Source: Macrolepiota albuminosa (taxonomy: Eukaryota > Basidiomycota > Agaricomycetes > Agaricales > Agaricaceae). From it: a stretch of DNA of 64,000 nt. A program made the position numbers and the translations under genes. The notes beneath the pieces were generated by a model. It was not told the DNA's origin and did no database searches. It worked only from the letters and a program-made list of their open reading frames with translations. The stretch lies in NCBI GenBank assembly GCA_027475525.1, contig JAMWFC010000049.1, positions 1,117,297 to 1,181,296 of the forward strand, written 5' to 3'. Positions 43,768 through 55,040 of this stretch are shown here, piece after piece; the first letter of the stretch is position 1; every line of letters starts with the position of its first letter.

Positions 43768-45330
43768 AGGTGATAGGATATATGCAACTATGTTACAACC
43801 TCCACCAACTGTAGCAGAGATTAGAGCTAGCCAAACTACTTCCCAGCGACTAGCTCAGGCATTTGCTGCCAACTCTGCTTCTAAGTCATTCTGAGATGCA
43901 GTTCCTCATCACCTGCAAGACTTTGAGGATGTTTCTCCTAAGGCATCATTTGACTTCCTGCCAGAGCATAAGCAGTGGAACCATGCAATTGAGCTTATGC
44001 CCAATGCTGAGCCCTCCAGCTGCAAGGTCTATCCTCTCTCTCCCAGAAAACAGGATGAGCTTGATGCCTTTTTGCAGGAGAATTTAGACTCTGGTCGCAT
44101 CTGTCCCTCAAAGTCTCCAATGGCCTCTCCAGTCTTCTTCATTAAGAAGAAGGATGAATCTCTATGTCTGGTTCAGAACTACCGAGTCTTGAATGCAATG
44201 ACTGTGAAGAATCGCTACTCCTTACTACTCATTTCAGAGCTTGTCAACAACCTCCAAGGTATGCACTACTTCACCAAGTTGGATGTCTGCTGGGGCTACA
44301 ACAATGTGCACATCAAAGAAGGTGACGAGTGGAAGGCAGCATTCTGAACAAATCGTGGACTCTTTGAACCTCTTGTAATGTTCTTTGGCCTCACTAATAG
44401 CCCTGCCACCTTCCAGACCATGATGAACAACATTTTCCAAGACCTTATAGCAGAAGGTGTTGTGTGTATATACCTTGACAATATTCTCATCTATACCAAG
44501 ACTCTAGAGGAGCATTGTCAGATTACGTGCATTGTACTGGAACATCTTCACCAATACCAGCTTTATCTTAAGCTAGAGAAGTGTGAGTTTGAGCAGACTA
44601 AGGTTGAATATCTTGGACTGATCATCTATCATGGAATGGCTGAAATGGACCCAGTCAAGGTGGCTGGTGTGGCAGAGTGGCCAGAGCCTAAAAACAAAAA
44701 GGAGGTTCAGGCCTTTCTGGGTTTCACCAACTTCTACCGGAGGTTTATTCAGGATTTTTCACATTATGCCCAGCCTCTCTTTGATCTCACCACTAAGGAC
44801 ACTCCTTGGCACTGGGATGCAGCACAGCAGACAGCCTTTGACACCCTCAAAAAAGCAGTCACTTTAAAGCCTGTCCTCCTATTCCCAGATGACAACTCTC
44901 CCTTCCGTGTCGAAGCCAATAGCTCAGATTTTGCTACTGGAGCTGTTCTCTCTCAACAGTCAAGGGAGGATGGTAAGTGGCATCCTGTGGCTTTCTACTC
45001 CAAGAGTCTCAATGCTGTGGAGCGAAATTATGAGATCCATAACAAGGAGATGCTAGCTATCATTCGGTCATTTGAGGAGTGGTGACATTTCCTTGAGGGT
45101 GCCAGGCATAAATTTGAGGTGTGGACTGATCACAAAAACTTAGAGTACTTTTGGACGGCCAAGAAACTTAACCACTGACAGGCTTGATGGTCCTTGTATC
45201 TGGCCAACTTTGACTTCTCTCTACATCACAAACCTGGATAGAGCATGGGCAAGCCAGATGCGCTTTCTAGGTGAGCAGACCATGGTTCAGGAGCTAGTGA
45301 CAATGACAATATTGTACTCCTGAAGCCAGA
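43768..45330 (+). pseudogene. Gypsy A1 reverse transcriptase and RNase H
   Basis: RT: PSKSPMASPVFFIKKKD near 44100-44155, YRVLNAMTVKNRY, FTKLDVCWGYNNVHI near 44270, LTNSPATFQTMMNNIFQDL near 44390-44445. The catalytic box reads YLDNILIYT, where YLDD is expected: the codon at 44480 is AAT, one CpG transition from GAT. The connection and RNase H follow: FLGFTNFYRRFI, VEANSSDFATGAVLSQQ, NYEIHNKEMLAI near 45028-45060. Stops after AAF, EEW, LNH, QA and PG are TGA at Arg. The region 44378-45085 is open for 235 codons. Confidence 0.9.
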
Positions 45331-45433
45331 ACTATTTGCTATCCATGCTCTAGAAGGTGTGGTTGGCCAGGGAGAAGAAGTGAGCATTCCTTGAGATATC
45401 CAACGAGGTAATCAGGAGGGTGCTAAAGAAGAT

Positions 45434-45925
45434 CTAGTAGCTAAGGCTGGCATGGCCTTGCATGCTCGAGAGAAAACTAGAGTGAAGTCCATCTGCACCA
45501 ATGAGTGATATTTGGAGAATGGTCTTCTCACCTTCCAGGAACACATTTATGTTCTCAACCTGCCAGACTTCTGGAAGCGGATTGTGGAGCAGCATCATGA
45601 CTCTCGAGTTGCAGGACATCCTGGCAGATGGAAGACACTGGGGCTGGTCTCGCAGAATTACTGGTGGCCTCAAATATCACAGTATATTGGCTCTTACACC
45701 TCCACCTGTGACCTTTGCCTTTGGACTAAGCCTCGTTGTCAGCATCCCATGGGACAGCTTTATCCATTGCCTATCCCAGCTGAGCATTGGAGTGTGGCTG
45801 CAGTAGACTTCATTGTTGAGTTACCTGATTCTCATAGATATGATGCAATCATGGTGGTAGTGGATCTCTGTGGCAAGCGTGCTCATTTTATTTCAACACA
45901 CACTACTTGCTCAGCCATGGGCCCC
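45434..45925 (+). pseudogene. Gypsy A1 integrase, N-terminal part
   Basis: H2C2 zinc-binding region: HHDSRVAGHPGRWKTL near 45592-45640, then CDLCLWTKPRC. The core start is VAAVDFIVELPDSHRYDAI near 45795-45850, then VVVDLCGKRAHFISTHTT. It ends at 45925 by deletion into the tail of an LTR. A-II carries the missing downstream part. Confidence 0.8.
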
Positions 45926-45953
45926 GCCACAGCCTCTAGAGGTTGCCCTTACA
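45926..45953 (+). repeat. Last 28 bp of an LTR A
   Basis: CCACAGCCTCTAGAGGTTGC followed by CCTTACA is identical to the end of the A1 5' LTR at 42165-42192. It is the remnant of the 3' LTR of A1 after a deletion. Confidence 0.8.
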
Positions 45954-46509
45954 TCAATGTTCAATTTGACATAACCAGAAGGGGAAAAGAAAAGAAGTAG
46001 GGGATGCAGGGAGACACTAAAAAGAGGAAAGAAGGATCTATAAATAGGATTGTGCTAAATGGAGCTCAAGCAAATAGAGAAGTGGCAATCAAAAACATCT
46101 GGAAGAATGGTGGAACAAGTGGCACTGAAACAGGCCTTCCAAAAGGGAAATTGGACTATCAAATACATTCTGGAAGTTGGAGAGTTTCTGACAAAGAGTC
46201 ATATGTAGATAGTGGTCTGTGCACCAGAAAAACAGTATAAATAGCCCAAGTTTAGTAGAGAATAGACAGGCAATTGATAGGCAAAGGCTCGGTGATTCCC
46301 AGAGAGTGAATTGCTTAGGCTGGAATTTGTTGAGAAACCTCTACTTGTGGGAATATTATTATTCTCATTCAACATTATAATTCTTCAAAACCTCTGCTTT
46401 CCACAAAATTATTATAAGCATTCAAAACAATAATTATCTGTGAATTAAAGGTCACATTCTACACTAGCAAGCCCCAGAACTATTAATAATACTTACACCA
46501 AGTACTACA
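45954..46509 (+). repeat. LTR of family D, 5' truncated
   Basis: Collinear with 15957-16591: CAATTTGACAT, GAAAGAAGGATCTAT, GTATAAATAGCC near 46237 and the end CCAAGTACTACA. It lacks the first roughly 280 bp. Confidence 0.8.
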
Positions 46510-47614
46510 CTGGTAGGACTCTTTGTTGTTCCTCTACTATTGCTTGTGCCAATTCCTATTGCCTCTGTTGTTCTTGAGCCATAGCCATATGTCTCAGCCT
46601 TTCCTCAGAGATGGCATAGAATTCTGTAAAGGAGTGTTCCATCCTTCAGGCAGAACAGTTTCAGGAATGTCCACAGGAAGTGGAGCATATACCTCCAGAC
46701 TCTCTATCTCCAGTTCCAAAATGAAGTAGTATAACCACTGAAGTAGATCTTCTACTTCTATGTGCACAATGATCATCAGGATTAGTCATTTGCAACTGTT
46801 GAAGCCTGCTTTCAATCCTAGCCTGCTGTCCTTAACCTTCAGGAGTACTGGGTTGAGAATGAGTAGTTGAAGATTGCCTAAATTATTGATTTTTTAAGTA
46901 TTTCAATAGCTCAAACTCTTCAAAAGTTACATACATGATGATATATCTAGTATATCAATAGCTAGATGTTGTCAAGCTTTCACTAATAAGCTGAATTCAA
47001 TGTTTATTAGGATTGATCAATAATAAATAAACTAATACTAACTGTTTATAGTATCAAATAAGCTGAATTGAATATGTATTAGCATTGATCAATAATAAAT
47101 AAACCAATATTTACTTTGTTGTAATGATTTTGGATTTATTTGTAGTGTCAAATACTGGTTGTAATGCTGAATTAGCATTGATCAATAATAAACAAACCAA
47201 CACTTACTTTGTTGTAAATTTATTTGTAGTATTGAATAAGCTGAATTCAATATTTGTAAACATTTATCAATCAATCAACAAATTGATACTTACTTTGTTT
47301 GTAGTGTCTTCTTACTACAACTAAATTTCAAGTTTATTTGGTCATATATGGTTAAAGAACACACAAGGCATAAAAACTGATGTCTACTAAATTGTGTTTG
47401 GCCTTTTCTCATCCAGACACATTCCAAAAATGTTCAAATATAGTATTTATATTAATATTGAAGTTTACAATATATATTCTTTATTTTTCATACTCTAAGT
47501 ACAAAATTGAGACTCCAAGTATGCAAACACTTATGTTATTACATCAAAAGGAAGGTTCTTGGTCAGCCTTGGTCAGCATTAGTTTTTCCCAGGTGTCGTC
47601 CCATATATTATAGA
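46510..47614 (-). mobile_element. Helitron 5' fragment (copy R1)
   Basis: Collinear on the minus strand with the 5' part of the Helitron at 57775-56511. It starts at the TC terminus (TCTATAATATATGGG, 47614). Then come the GACCAAGGCTGACCAAG block, about four AT-rich tandem units, a GTATGT...TTTAG intron and the N-terminal coding part (QLQMTNPDDH-like, LPEGWNTPLQNSMP). The Gly-rich minisatellite is reduced to about one unit. Toward 46510 the sequence becomes a Gln/Glu-rich coding stretch (MAQEQQRQ, ELAQAIVEEQQR), interrupted by TAG, that is not in the other copies. Confidence 0.7.
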
Positions 47615-47834
47615 TATGCAAGCTGGCAACAAAGGGAGGCACCTGCAAGTTGCAAGTTTGCAAAAAAAAGTTGCTTGATTGACTTTCTTGCATCGTTGCA
47701 ACTCACAATTTCAATCCTCTGTTCATAGAAAGTTGGGACACTGATTGCATTTGATAGTTGTCCAATTTTGAACACCTGAATAAAACTATAAATATAGCAT
47801 TGGCAAACTTGCAGTAAAGTGCATTGTTCCAGTA

Positions 47835-49133
47835 TAGAGCATCACAACAGTACATGTCATACATTGTACAGGAGCTTGCTTTGTGCCATACCATATGTAT
47901 GCAGCAGAGTCTGCTATACTGTAGTAGAGCAGGCCTTACAGTATCAACAGAGCCGTGGATATGTCATAATGTGCTATATGACATGGTCTAGTAGATTGAT
48001 AAAAGGTGGGCACACACATGCACATGCAGGCCTGGTAGATGCCAGCAGACACTAGCAGACATCAATGTGCATCAGCAGCCACCAGTAGACATCAGCCCAC
48101 AAGTAAAAACCTTCTCCATTAGCAGATGTCATGCCATGAGTAAACCCTTCTTGAGGTTCCCCACTTCCCTTCCCTCTCTCTTTCTCCTTGCAATAACTTG
48201 GGGCTGTGTGCCTCCCCTTCCCTCCTTTTTCCACCCCCAATGCCAGTATATGTCTACAAAAAGGCCCTGCAGATCTATGCAGGCCTATGCAAGCCACCAG
48301 CAGACATCTATACAAATCTATGTTGATCTACTCAAATCTATACAGGCCCACAGGAACTGGTTGGACCAAAAAAAAAGAATAACTTGTCATCCTAGCCCTA
48401 TGCCTGTAGGGGCGAATCAAATCCCCAGCCTTGAGAAAGCCTCCAGCAATGGAACATACTGACAATTTAACCATTGCACCACAGATCTATTACTAACAAA
48501 TAGAATTAAAGGACAGATAATACAATGAACAGCCGTCCACCTATATCTCTGCAGGTCCCTGCATGGATATTTAGAGGTAGAAGGGAGGCAGCATACTCTC
48601 TAACAGAGTTTTTGTGGCTTGAAAGAGGCATTGGCATCATCTGCCATCAGCTGGCCATTAGCTGGCTGGCATCTGTCAGGGCCTGCTAGCATCCATTGGC
48701 ATTCACAGCCATCTCCCAGCAACCCCCAGCATTGTCCAGCATCAGGGCAGGAGAGAAGGAAAGGGGGTGCATAGGTGTCTGCCACATGGAGTAGTATCTG
48801 GAAAAGCATGGGGGGTAGCAGAAGAGGAATGGGAGTGGGAGTGGGAAAAAAAAGGGGAAAGGGGGTAGGAGAGGAGCATGGGTGTCTGCTGGCATGCCAG
48901 CAGATGTAGCAGATATTGGACATCAGGTCAGGGGAAAGAAGGGAAGCAAGATGCATGAGTGTCCACTATCTGCTGGCATGCTAGCAGGTGGTAGTGGATA
49001 TCAGTATGTGAGCTGCCACAGCTGATGTCAGTAGACAGTAGCTGATGTCTAAAAGAATCTTTCTGTGTAAAAATGACAAACAATTTAGTAAGGATGGTGT
49101 TGGGTTGAAAGAGGGGAAACAAGTCCTGGTTGA
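47835..49133 (+). repeat. Repeat family F, copy 3 (about 1.3 kb)
   Basis: Same order as copy 1: AGCATCACAAC, GAGCTTGCTTTGTGCCATACC, pyrimidine-rich tract, tRNA-like segment (48403-48485, minus strand), purine-rich tract, and an end TTTCTGTGTAAAAATGAC and AAGTCCTGGTTGA shared with copy 2. It is non-coding and inserted in the remnant gene that continues at 49134-49312. Confidence 0.75.
48403..48485 (-). other. tRNA-like (SINE-type) segment in repeat F
   Basis: Minus strand: TGGTGCAATGGTTAAATTG as A box, then GGATTTGATTCGCC in the B-box place, ends CTGTGG and CCTACAGG-like. A possible anticodon stem (CAGTA with TGCTG) encloses an 8-nt loop, so it is not a normal tRNA. Confidence 0.45.
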
Positions 49134-49312
49134 GGCAAGTCATCTATATTGACCTGGCTCATTACAGAGGCACTTCTATCCTCTTGTGCAAAGACCATGG
49201 CAGCTGTCCACTTGGTAGCACCTTCCTTCCTTCTTCAAGTCTTCTCCAGAGCCTCCTGCAAGGCTGACCTTCAACAATTTCCTTGTAGAAATTGTCACCT
49301 TATTATCCAATA
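49134..49312 (-). pseudogene. Right half of a gene split by Helitrons (gag-like)
   Basis: On the minus strand, directly after the Helitron 3' end, the sequence reads LDNKVTISTRKLLKVS in one frame and KWTAAMVFAQEDRSASVMSQ in another, separated by a frameshift or TGA. The first phrase resembles the region before the protease of basidiomycete retroelement gag genes (recalled, not searched). The left half would be 57776-58850. The sequence is then cut by repeat F at about 49133. Confidence 0.4.
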
Positions 49313-50049
49313 CGAGCTACGATTTGTGCCTTCGGCACAAATTTCATAGCTCATTGGGGGCTTCACCCCCAAACTCCCCCCAACTAAGCCTCCACCCTAA
49401 CCTCACTTCGTTTGGTTAGGCCTCCAAATATGTATAGAGAACTCAGTGCTTATTCCCAGCCTCAACCTCACTTTGTTTGGTCAAGGCCTCTGCATTTCAC
49501 AACTCAGTGCTCATTCCCAGCCTCAACCTCACTTCATTTGGTCAAGGCCTCTGCATTTTACAACTCAGTGCTTATTTCTGGCCTCAACCTCACTTCGTTC
49601 AGTTAAGGCCTCTGCATCCACAACTCTCAAAGCATTATTGTAAACTAAATTGAATTTTTCAGATTTTATTCAGCATTTATAAATCTTTCAAAAACTAAAA
49701 ATCAGTATATTAGTAGCCTTTGAATTTTCCCTCATTTTCTGGTGATTTTCCTGGAATTATTTGAGCATTTTCCACTAACATCTTCTGAAAAACAGAGCAA
49801 TTGAATTTTTCTTGAATTCTTCGGATTTTATTGAACATTTGTAAATCTCCAAAAAACTAAAATCAGTGTATCAGTAGGCCTTGAATTTTTCCTAATTTTT
49901 CAGTGATTTTCTTTGAACTTTCAAGCATTTTATACACACATCTACCAAAAAACAAACGAAAAAGGAAGTATTTGTCAGCCTTAGTCATAGCTGACAAATT
50001 TTTAGTCATCACATCAAATTCCCACAAAAGTCATCGCATTCTATATAGA
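49313..50049 (-). mobile_element. Short non-autonomous Helitron (about 737 bp)
   Basis: On the minus strand it starts TCTATATAGAATGCGATGAC (50049). It then has TGACTAAGGCTGAC and TACTTCCTTTT, matching the 5' end of the large Helitron (TCTATATAAAATGGGACAAC, CCAAGGCTGACC, CCTTCCTTTT). It ends with the same 3' structure: GGGGGTGAAGCCCCC, then TTTGTGCCGAAGGCACAAAT and CGTAGCTCG at 49313. No coding sequence. It abuts the 3' end of the large Helitron head to tail. The terminus is CTCG, not the usual CTRR. Confidence 0.6.
49440..49620. repeat. Minisatellite, 60-61 bp unit
   Basis: Units start AACTCAGTGCT(T/C)ATT at 49440, 49501 and 49561 and contain CCTCAACCTCACTT. A related array with CCTCCACCC(T/C)AACCTCACTT lies at 50120-50290 beside the other Helitron 3' hairpin. 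Confidence 0.8.
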
Positions 50050-50119
50050 CAAGCTACGATTCATGCTGAAGGCACAAATTTTGTAGCTCGTTGGGGGCTT
50101 CGCCTCCAAACTCCCCCCA

Positions 50120-50290
50120 ACTAAGCCTCCACCCTAACCTCACTTCATTTGATTAGGGCTCCAAGTATGTATAAGTAACTTAGCCTCCACCCCAACCTCA
50201 CTTCGTTCTAAGTAACTCAGTCTCCACCCCAACCTCACTTTGTTCAGTTAGAGGCTCCAAATATGTATATTAGTAACTCAGCTTCTATCA
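50120..50290. repeat. Tandem units next to Helitron 3' hairpin
   Basis: CC(T/A)CACCC(T/C)AACCTCACTT and TAAGTAACT(T/C)AG recur three times. It is related to the 49440-49620 minisatellite. Confidence 0.65.
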
Positions 50291-50360
50291 TGATCTTACT
50301 TTGATGATGTCTTACTGATTCCAGCATATGTTTTTAATGAATAGAAAGTTTTACATTTAT

Positions 50361-50597
50361 CAAGAAATGATGCTACAAATCCAAGTTATATATATTCTAT
50401 TAGTACAGTATCAAGTCAAATGCTAAAATATAAAAGTTAGTAATAAGTAGGTAATTAAACATCACACTCACATTTGTAAACCCAAGAAACAATGCTACAA
50501 TTCCAAGTTATATGTACAGTATCAAGTTAGATGCTAAAATATAAAGTTAGTAATAAGTAGTTAATTAACAATCACACTTACATTTGTAAACCATTGA
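50361..50597. repeat. Two tandem units of about 121 bp over the helicase stop codon
   Basis: CAAGAAA(T/C)(G/A)ATGCTACAA, then AGTATCAAGT(C/T)A, GTTAGTAATAAGTAG and CACA(C/T)TTACATTTGTAAACC-like text occur at 50361-50482 and 50483-50597. The second unit contains the stop and last codons of the helicase (LNGLQM-stop on the minus strand). Confidence 0.75.
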
Positions 50598-53500
50598 GAA
50601 CTTCTTGATATACAATATTTGCAGTTGTTTTTGATGTATTTTCTTCTGATAAAATCACCTTGATACGATCTCCTGATGTGCATCGAGAAAGTGCAACATA
50701 AAGTTGGCCATGTGTAAAAACAGGTGATCGAAGGTCCAATCCAACATGCTTGACTGATTGCCCTTGAGACTTGTTAATAGTCATAGCAAAGGCCAATCGA
50801 ATTGGAAACTGTCTCCTGCGTAATGGTATGGGCAAATCCTCTTCAGAAGCATCTAGATTGATTCTTGGAATCAAAACAGTTGAACCTGCAAACTTGGCAT
50901 CTCCACTGATAATACGACATCTGAGGACTCTGGTGCTGATATGAGTGACAATCATTCTTGTTCCATTGCAAAGTCCTTTGGTTGTGTCCAGATTTCTGAG
51001 GAGCATGACAGGAACTCCAATTTTCAAAGTCAGTTTAGCCAAAGGCAAACTACTGGCTTTCAAAGAATTGAGATATTCCACAGGATATAAGACAAGGCCA
51101 TCAGGATTCCTGTTATCAGAGAGAACAGAATCCGCACTCTGTAAAATCCTTTCTTTCCCTGGATACCTCTCTAGAACTTCTGCATTGATCTCCTCTATAT
51201 CAGAGTTCTTGCCAGAGAGAATAGTCTGGTCCGGATAATACTGATCATTTTGAGGATGACCAATATTAGGATATGTGAAAGAAATCAATCCAGTGATAGA
51301 ATTGTCATCACAGATCATCCTTTCAGGCAGTTTGACTATTTCTCCAGGTCCTAGATTTTTCCCTGCACCAACATCCAACAACCAAGCTGCATGAGCAATA
51401 TTCTCTGCAGTCTGATCCAATCTCATATTTTGGACCAAGTAATGGACTTGAATATGATCCCAAAGTCGGCTACTTTTGAGTGAAGCAGCAATCATCTGCT
51501 GCCTAAGTCCATGTGAAACCACTGGAAGAGTTTGTCTGAAGTCCCCTCCAAGAACTACAGTAACTCCACCAAAGGAAATGTCGTTATCAAAGATGTCTCT
51601 GAAGCCACGATCTACAGAGTCAATGGCATTTTTGTGTTGCATTGGAACTTCATCCCAAATAACAACTTTGGTGCAAAGTATGAGCTGTGATAACTGGGTT
51701 CCTCTCTTGATATTGGCAATGGATAAGTCAAGAGCGGAAATGGGAATTTTGAATCTTGAATGAGCTGTACTACCCCCTTCCAACAGTAAGGCAGCAATGC
51801 CAGATGATGCTACACATAATGCCACATCTCCATGGGAATGAACTGCAGCAGCAGCCAGAGTATTGCAGATAAAGATTTTGCCACATCCTCCAGCACTGTG
51901 AATAAATAGCATCATGCCCAAATTGTTGTTCACAGAATCCATGACAGCATCAAAAGTCTCCAGTTATTCCACATTGAACTTGGCTTTGTTTCCCTCCACT
52001 CTTTGCTTGAGGTCCTTAACATCATAATTAGTTTCATCTTCCAAAAGTCTATTGCCTAGAAGATTGATCAGTATTCAAGTCAATCTCTTATGCAAATGCC
52101 AATTACCTGGAACTATATTCCAATTCTGTTGAGCCTCTGGCATGTTGGGAAAGTCTTTCAGAGTTTTTCCAAAATTCATCAAAGTGTCATTGATGAGATA
52201 AAGGCCATAGTCATAGACATCCTCATTGGTAAAGACTCGGTCCCTGTATTGCCTAGTATGTTCCAATCTGTGTCGAAGATCATCACAGATAGAATGTTTG
52301 AATTCGTCCCATAGAGCCTCAGGAGTGGCAGGAGCACAGTGGAATAGAATAGTGCAAAACAGCTGCCTGAGAGCTGATCCTAGTTGGATTGGAGCAGCTT
52401 CAGTGAGATACTGCCTCCATTCTGCATCATCCTCCAAAAGACCTAGAGCCTTGCATGCTTCTTGATAAGTGGGATAGATATGGCCATTGACTGTCCTGAG
52501 ATCAGCCCATGAAGTTGCATTGGTTACAACAGTCAAGAGCATTCTGAGATAGAACCTTTCTCCCTGTCTTGGTGAAGCAAAATACATCCTTCCAATTGCT
52601 GTCCCTCTCTGCCTCTCCTTCCAACTCCATTTAGATGCTTCATAAACAAACTTGGTTGGAAAGTTCTGATAAGTGGTGTTATTATTGGGAAACCTGGTAT
52701 TGGCTTCAAACCAAGCTGTGAGTGCAGTCTTGTCTGCATTAGGTCTAGCAGCCACCACCTGTATTGGTTCATCATCTGGGAAATAGACTTCATGCTGGTT
52801 TTCCAAGTGCACAGGCAATCTGTACACTGAAGGATATTCAGCATGCATGTTGAATTCAAAGATGTGCCAGCAAGCCTCAGGAGCAGAAATGTATCTGGCA
52901 TCCAAGTGTTCCTTGATTTCATCCCTCTCCTCCCTAGCAATCTCCAAAGTTGTCCTATCATGGCCCTTGTGGATGTACTTGTGAATGTATTTGATTGCAT
53001 CTACTGAAGCACAGACTTCCACATTGATATGACATTGGAATTTGGCTGAGAGATATAGATTGTATGGGACAACATTACAATTGTCATAACGACAACCATG
53101 CTTTTCAAAAAAGTGGCCATTGTTAGATCTGGCATATTGAGGATAGCCATCATCACTATACTGTGTAGCTTCCTGAAATTCCTTGGGATATCTCTTGGAA
53201 CATTTGCCATCTACCATGCACTTGGCATTGGGAAAATCTGCTCCACATGGACCATGAACCATATTGGTAGTAACAACCTAATAACAAAGGTCAGTTACTG
53301 CATTGATAATTCAAGCAAAGCCAATACCTGATACAATTGAGGCTGAGTCACTGGATCAGGAATTTGAGCAGAAACAATAGTGTCCACATGAGCTGCATCT
53401 TTGATCTTGTCATGATGATGGAAAAAGATCAAGATATGTATATGTGGAAGTCCCCTCTTTTGAAATTCAATGGTATGGACAGATGCCACACATTTTCCAA

Positions 53501-55040
53501 ATAGACCATCTTTTATATCCTTCAAAAGAGCATTCTTCTTGAGTTCAAATACTCTGGCAACAATATCTGGACGATCAGAAGCTGTTTGCCTCTTTCCATT
53601 AACCATAGGTTCTTTCAACAGAGCCTCTTCAATTTCTGGCCACTTTGGATTGGCAGTCATGGTGATGAAGAGATCTGGTTTATGGAAATGCCTGCAAATA
53701 GCCATAGAGTCCTGGAATAGTTGCTGCATGTGTCGTTCACTTCCAACATGAGAAGAGGAGAGGACCACACATCGGCTTTGCCTGCATAAATCTTCATCTC
53801 CAGTAGCCACATCGACCATCCCTTGATAGACTTCAGCTCTAATCTTCTTTTGATTCTGTCTGACCCAATTGAGCTTTGATTGTTCTATTGATGCCCATGC
53901 ATCCACAACATATTGCTGGAACAGTCTGCCACTCCAAAGCAATGCAGCATTGGCTTCCAAAGCCCTCTGCTGCAGTCAATATGCATAATATGCAGATTGG
54001 CTAACCTTTTTGGCTCTTTGTTCTCCTGCTGGTCCAAATTGAAATTGAATATTGGTGTGAAATCCAGGTTCTCCACCATTAATCCTAAAGCTGTATGGTC
54101 CAGGAGCATTGGTAATTGCCTGGTCAATTTTGACTCCCAGAGATGTAAATGCAAAGGCTGCATTGTATTGGCGAATAGATGCTTTAAAAGCATCAGAAAG
54201 AGGATGGTGACCTTGGAGTAAGCCAAGCAGTTCTGGTGGAGCATCTTCAAGTCTAGGCAAATCAATCTGCCCTTGTAAACAGCACATGCCAAACTTTGGA
54301 TTACGTCTAGTAGACTTGGAGAGCTTTTCAGCATCAAAATGTAGAGCATGACAGTGTGGACATGCAACATCCATAGAACCAAGATAATGTGAAGGGGATC
54401 CATCCAGATAATGCTGTCTTCCTGTTGGAAGAGCATTTCTAGGCTGAACATCATCAGGTTGTTGTATCCTCTGTAAGACAGGAGGTGCTGGTACATTTTG
54501 CTGCATGACATCCCCAGGTGGATCCACATACTCCAAGTCAGGAGGTGCTGGTAGATATTGCTGTCTATTATCTCCAAGTAGATCCACATACTCCAAGTCC
54601 TCCTCTATATTCTCAGCAGGATTATTCCTAGGATTATCCAGTAGATTTGGATCAATCTTATTGTCTATGGGATGCTCCAAATACTCCAAAGGATTTTGAA
54701 GCATTTCATCAAAAGCTGCATGGATATTTTGTAATCCATGAGGATCCAAATCATTGAAATCCTCTTCAAGATCAGCTAAATGTTGCTGTTGCCAGTTTTG
54801 TAAGATCCTTTCAGCCCTAGCCTGATTCAAAGGCCTATGTTCAGGATTGAGATCAACAAACTGTCAAATTCTGCCTTTTGGCTGTACAGTTCTGTCAGAC
54901 ACACTCAGAGCATGATTACATTAACTGAATAGATCCGGCTGAGAGTTCAATCCCGGCCCATGGCAAAACTGTCTACTGTGCTGTGCTGTGCCAGCCATGG
55001 TTACTGTGGGGTTGAATGGAGCTCAGTTGCAAGGGGTTGT

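Larger units (their letters stand above)
42193..45925 (+). mobile_element. Gypsy chromovirus A1, internal region
   Basis: Internal part of gypsy A following the 5' LTR: gag, protease, RT, RNase H and the first part of integrase. It is cut within the integrase core and joined to the last 28 bp of an LTR A (45926-45953). The integrase C-terminus and chromodomain, preserved in A-II, are absent. Most in-frame stops are TGA at Arg positions. Confidence 0.85.

Noticed and set aside
49440..49620. Regular 60-bp repeats as a CRISPR array
   Set aside because: There are no unique spacers, the whole unit is repeated, and the genome is fungal.
54925..54965. GAGTTCAATCCCGG as a tRNA T arm
   Set aside because: No A box at the right distance and no acceptor pairing. 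It is part of LTR H.
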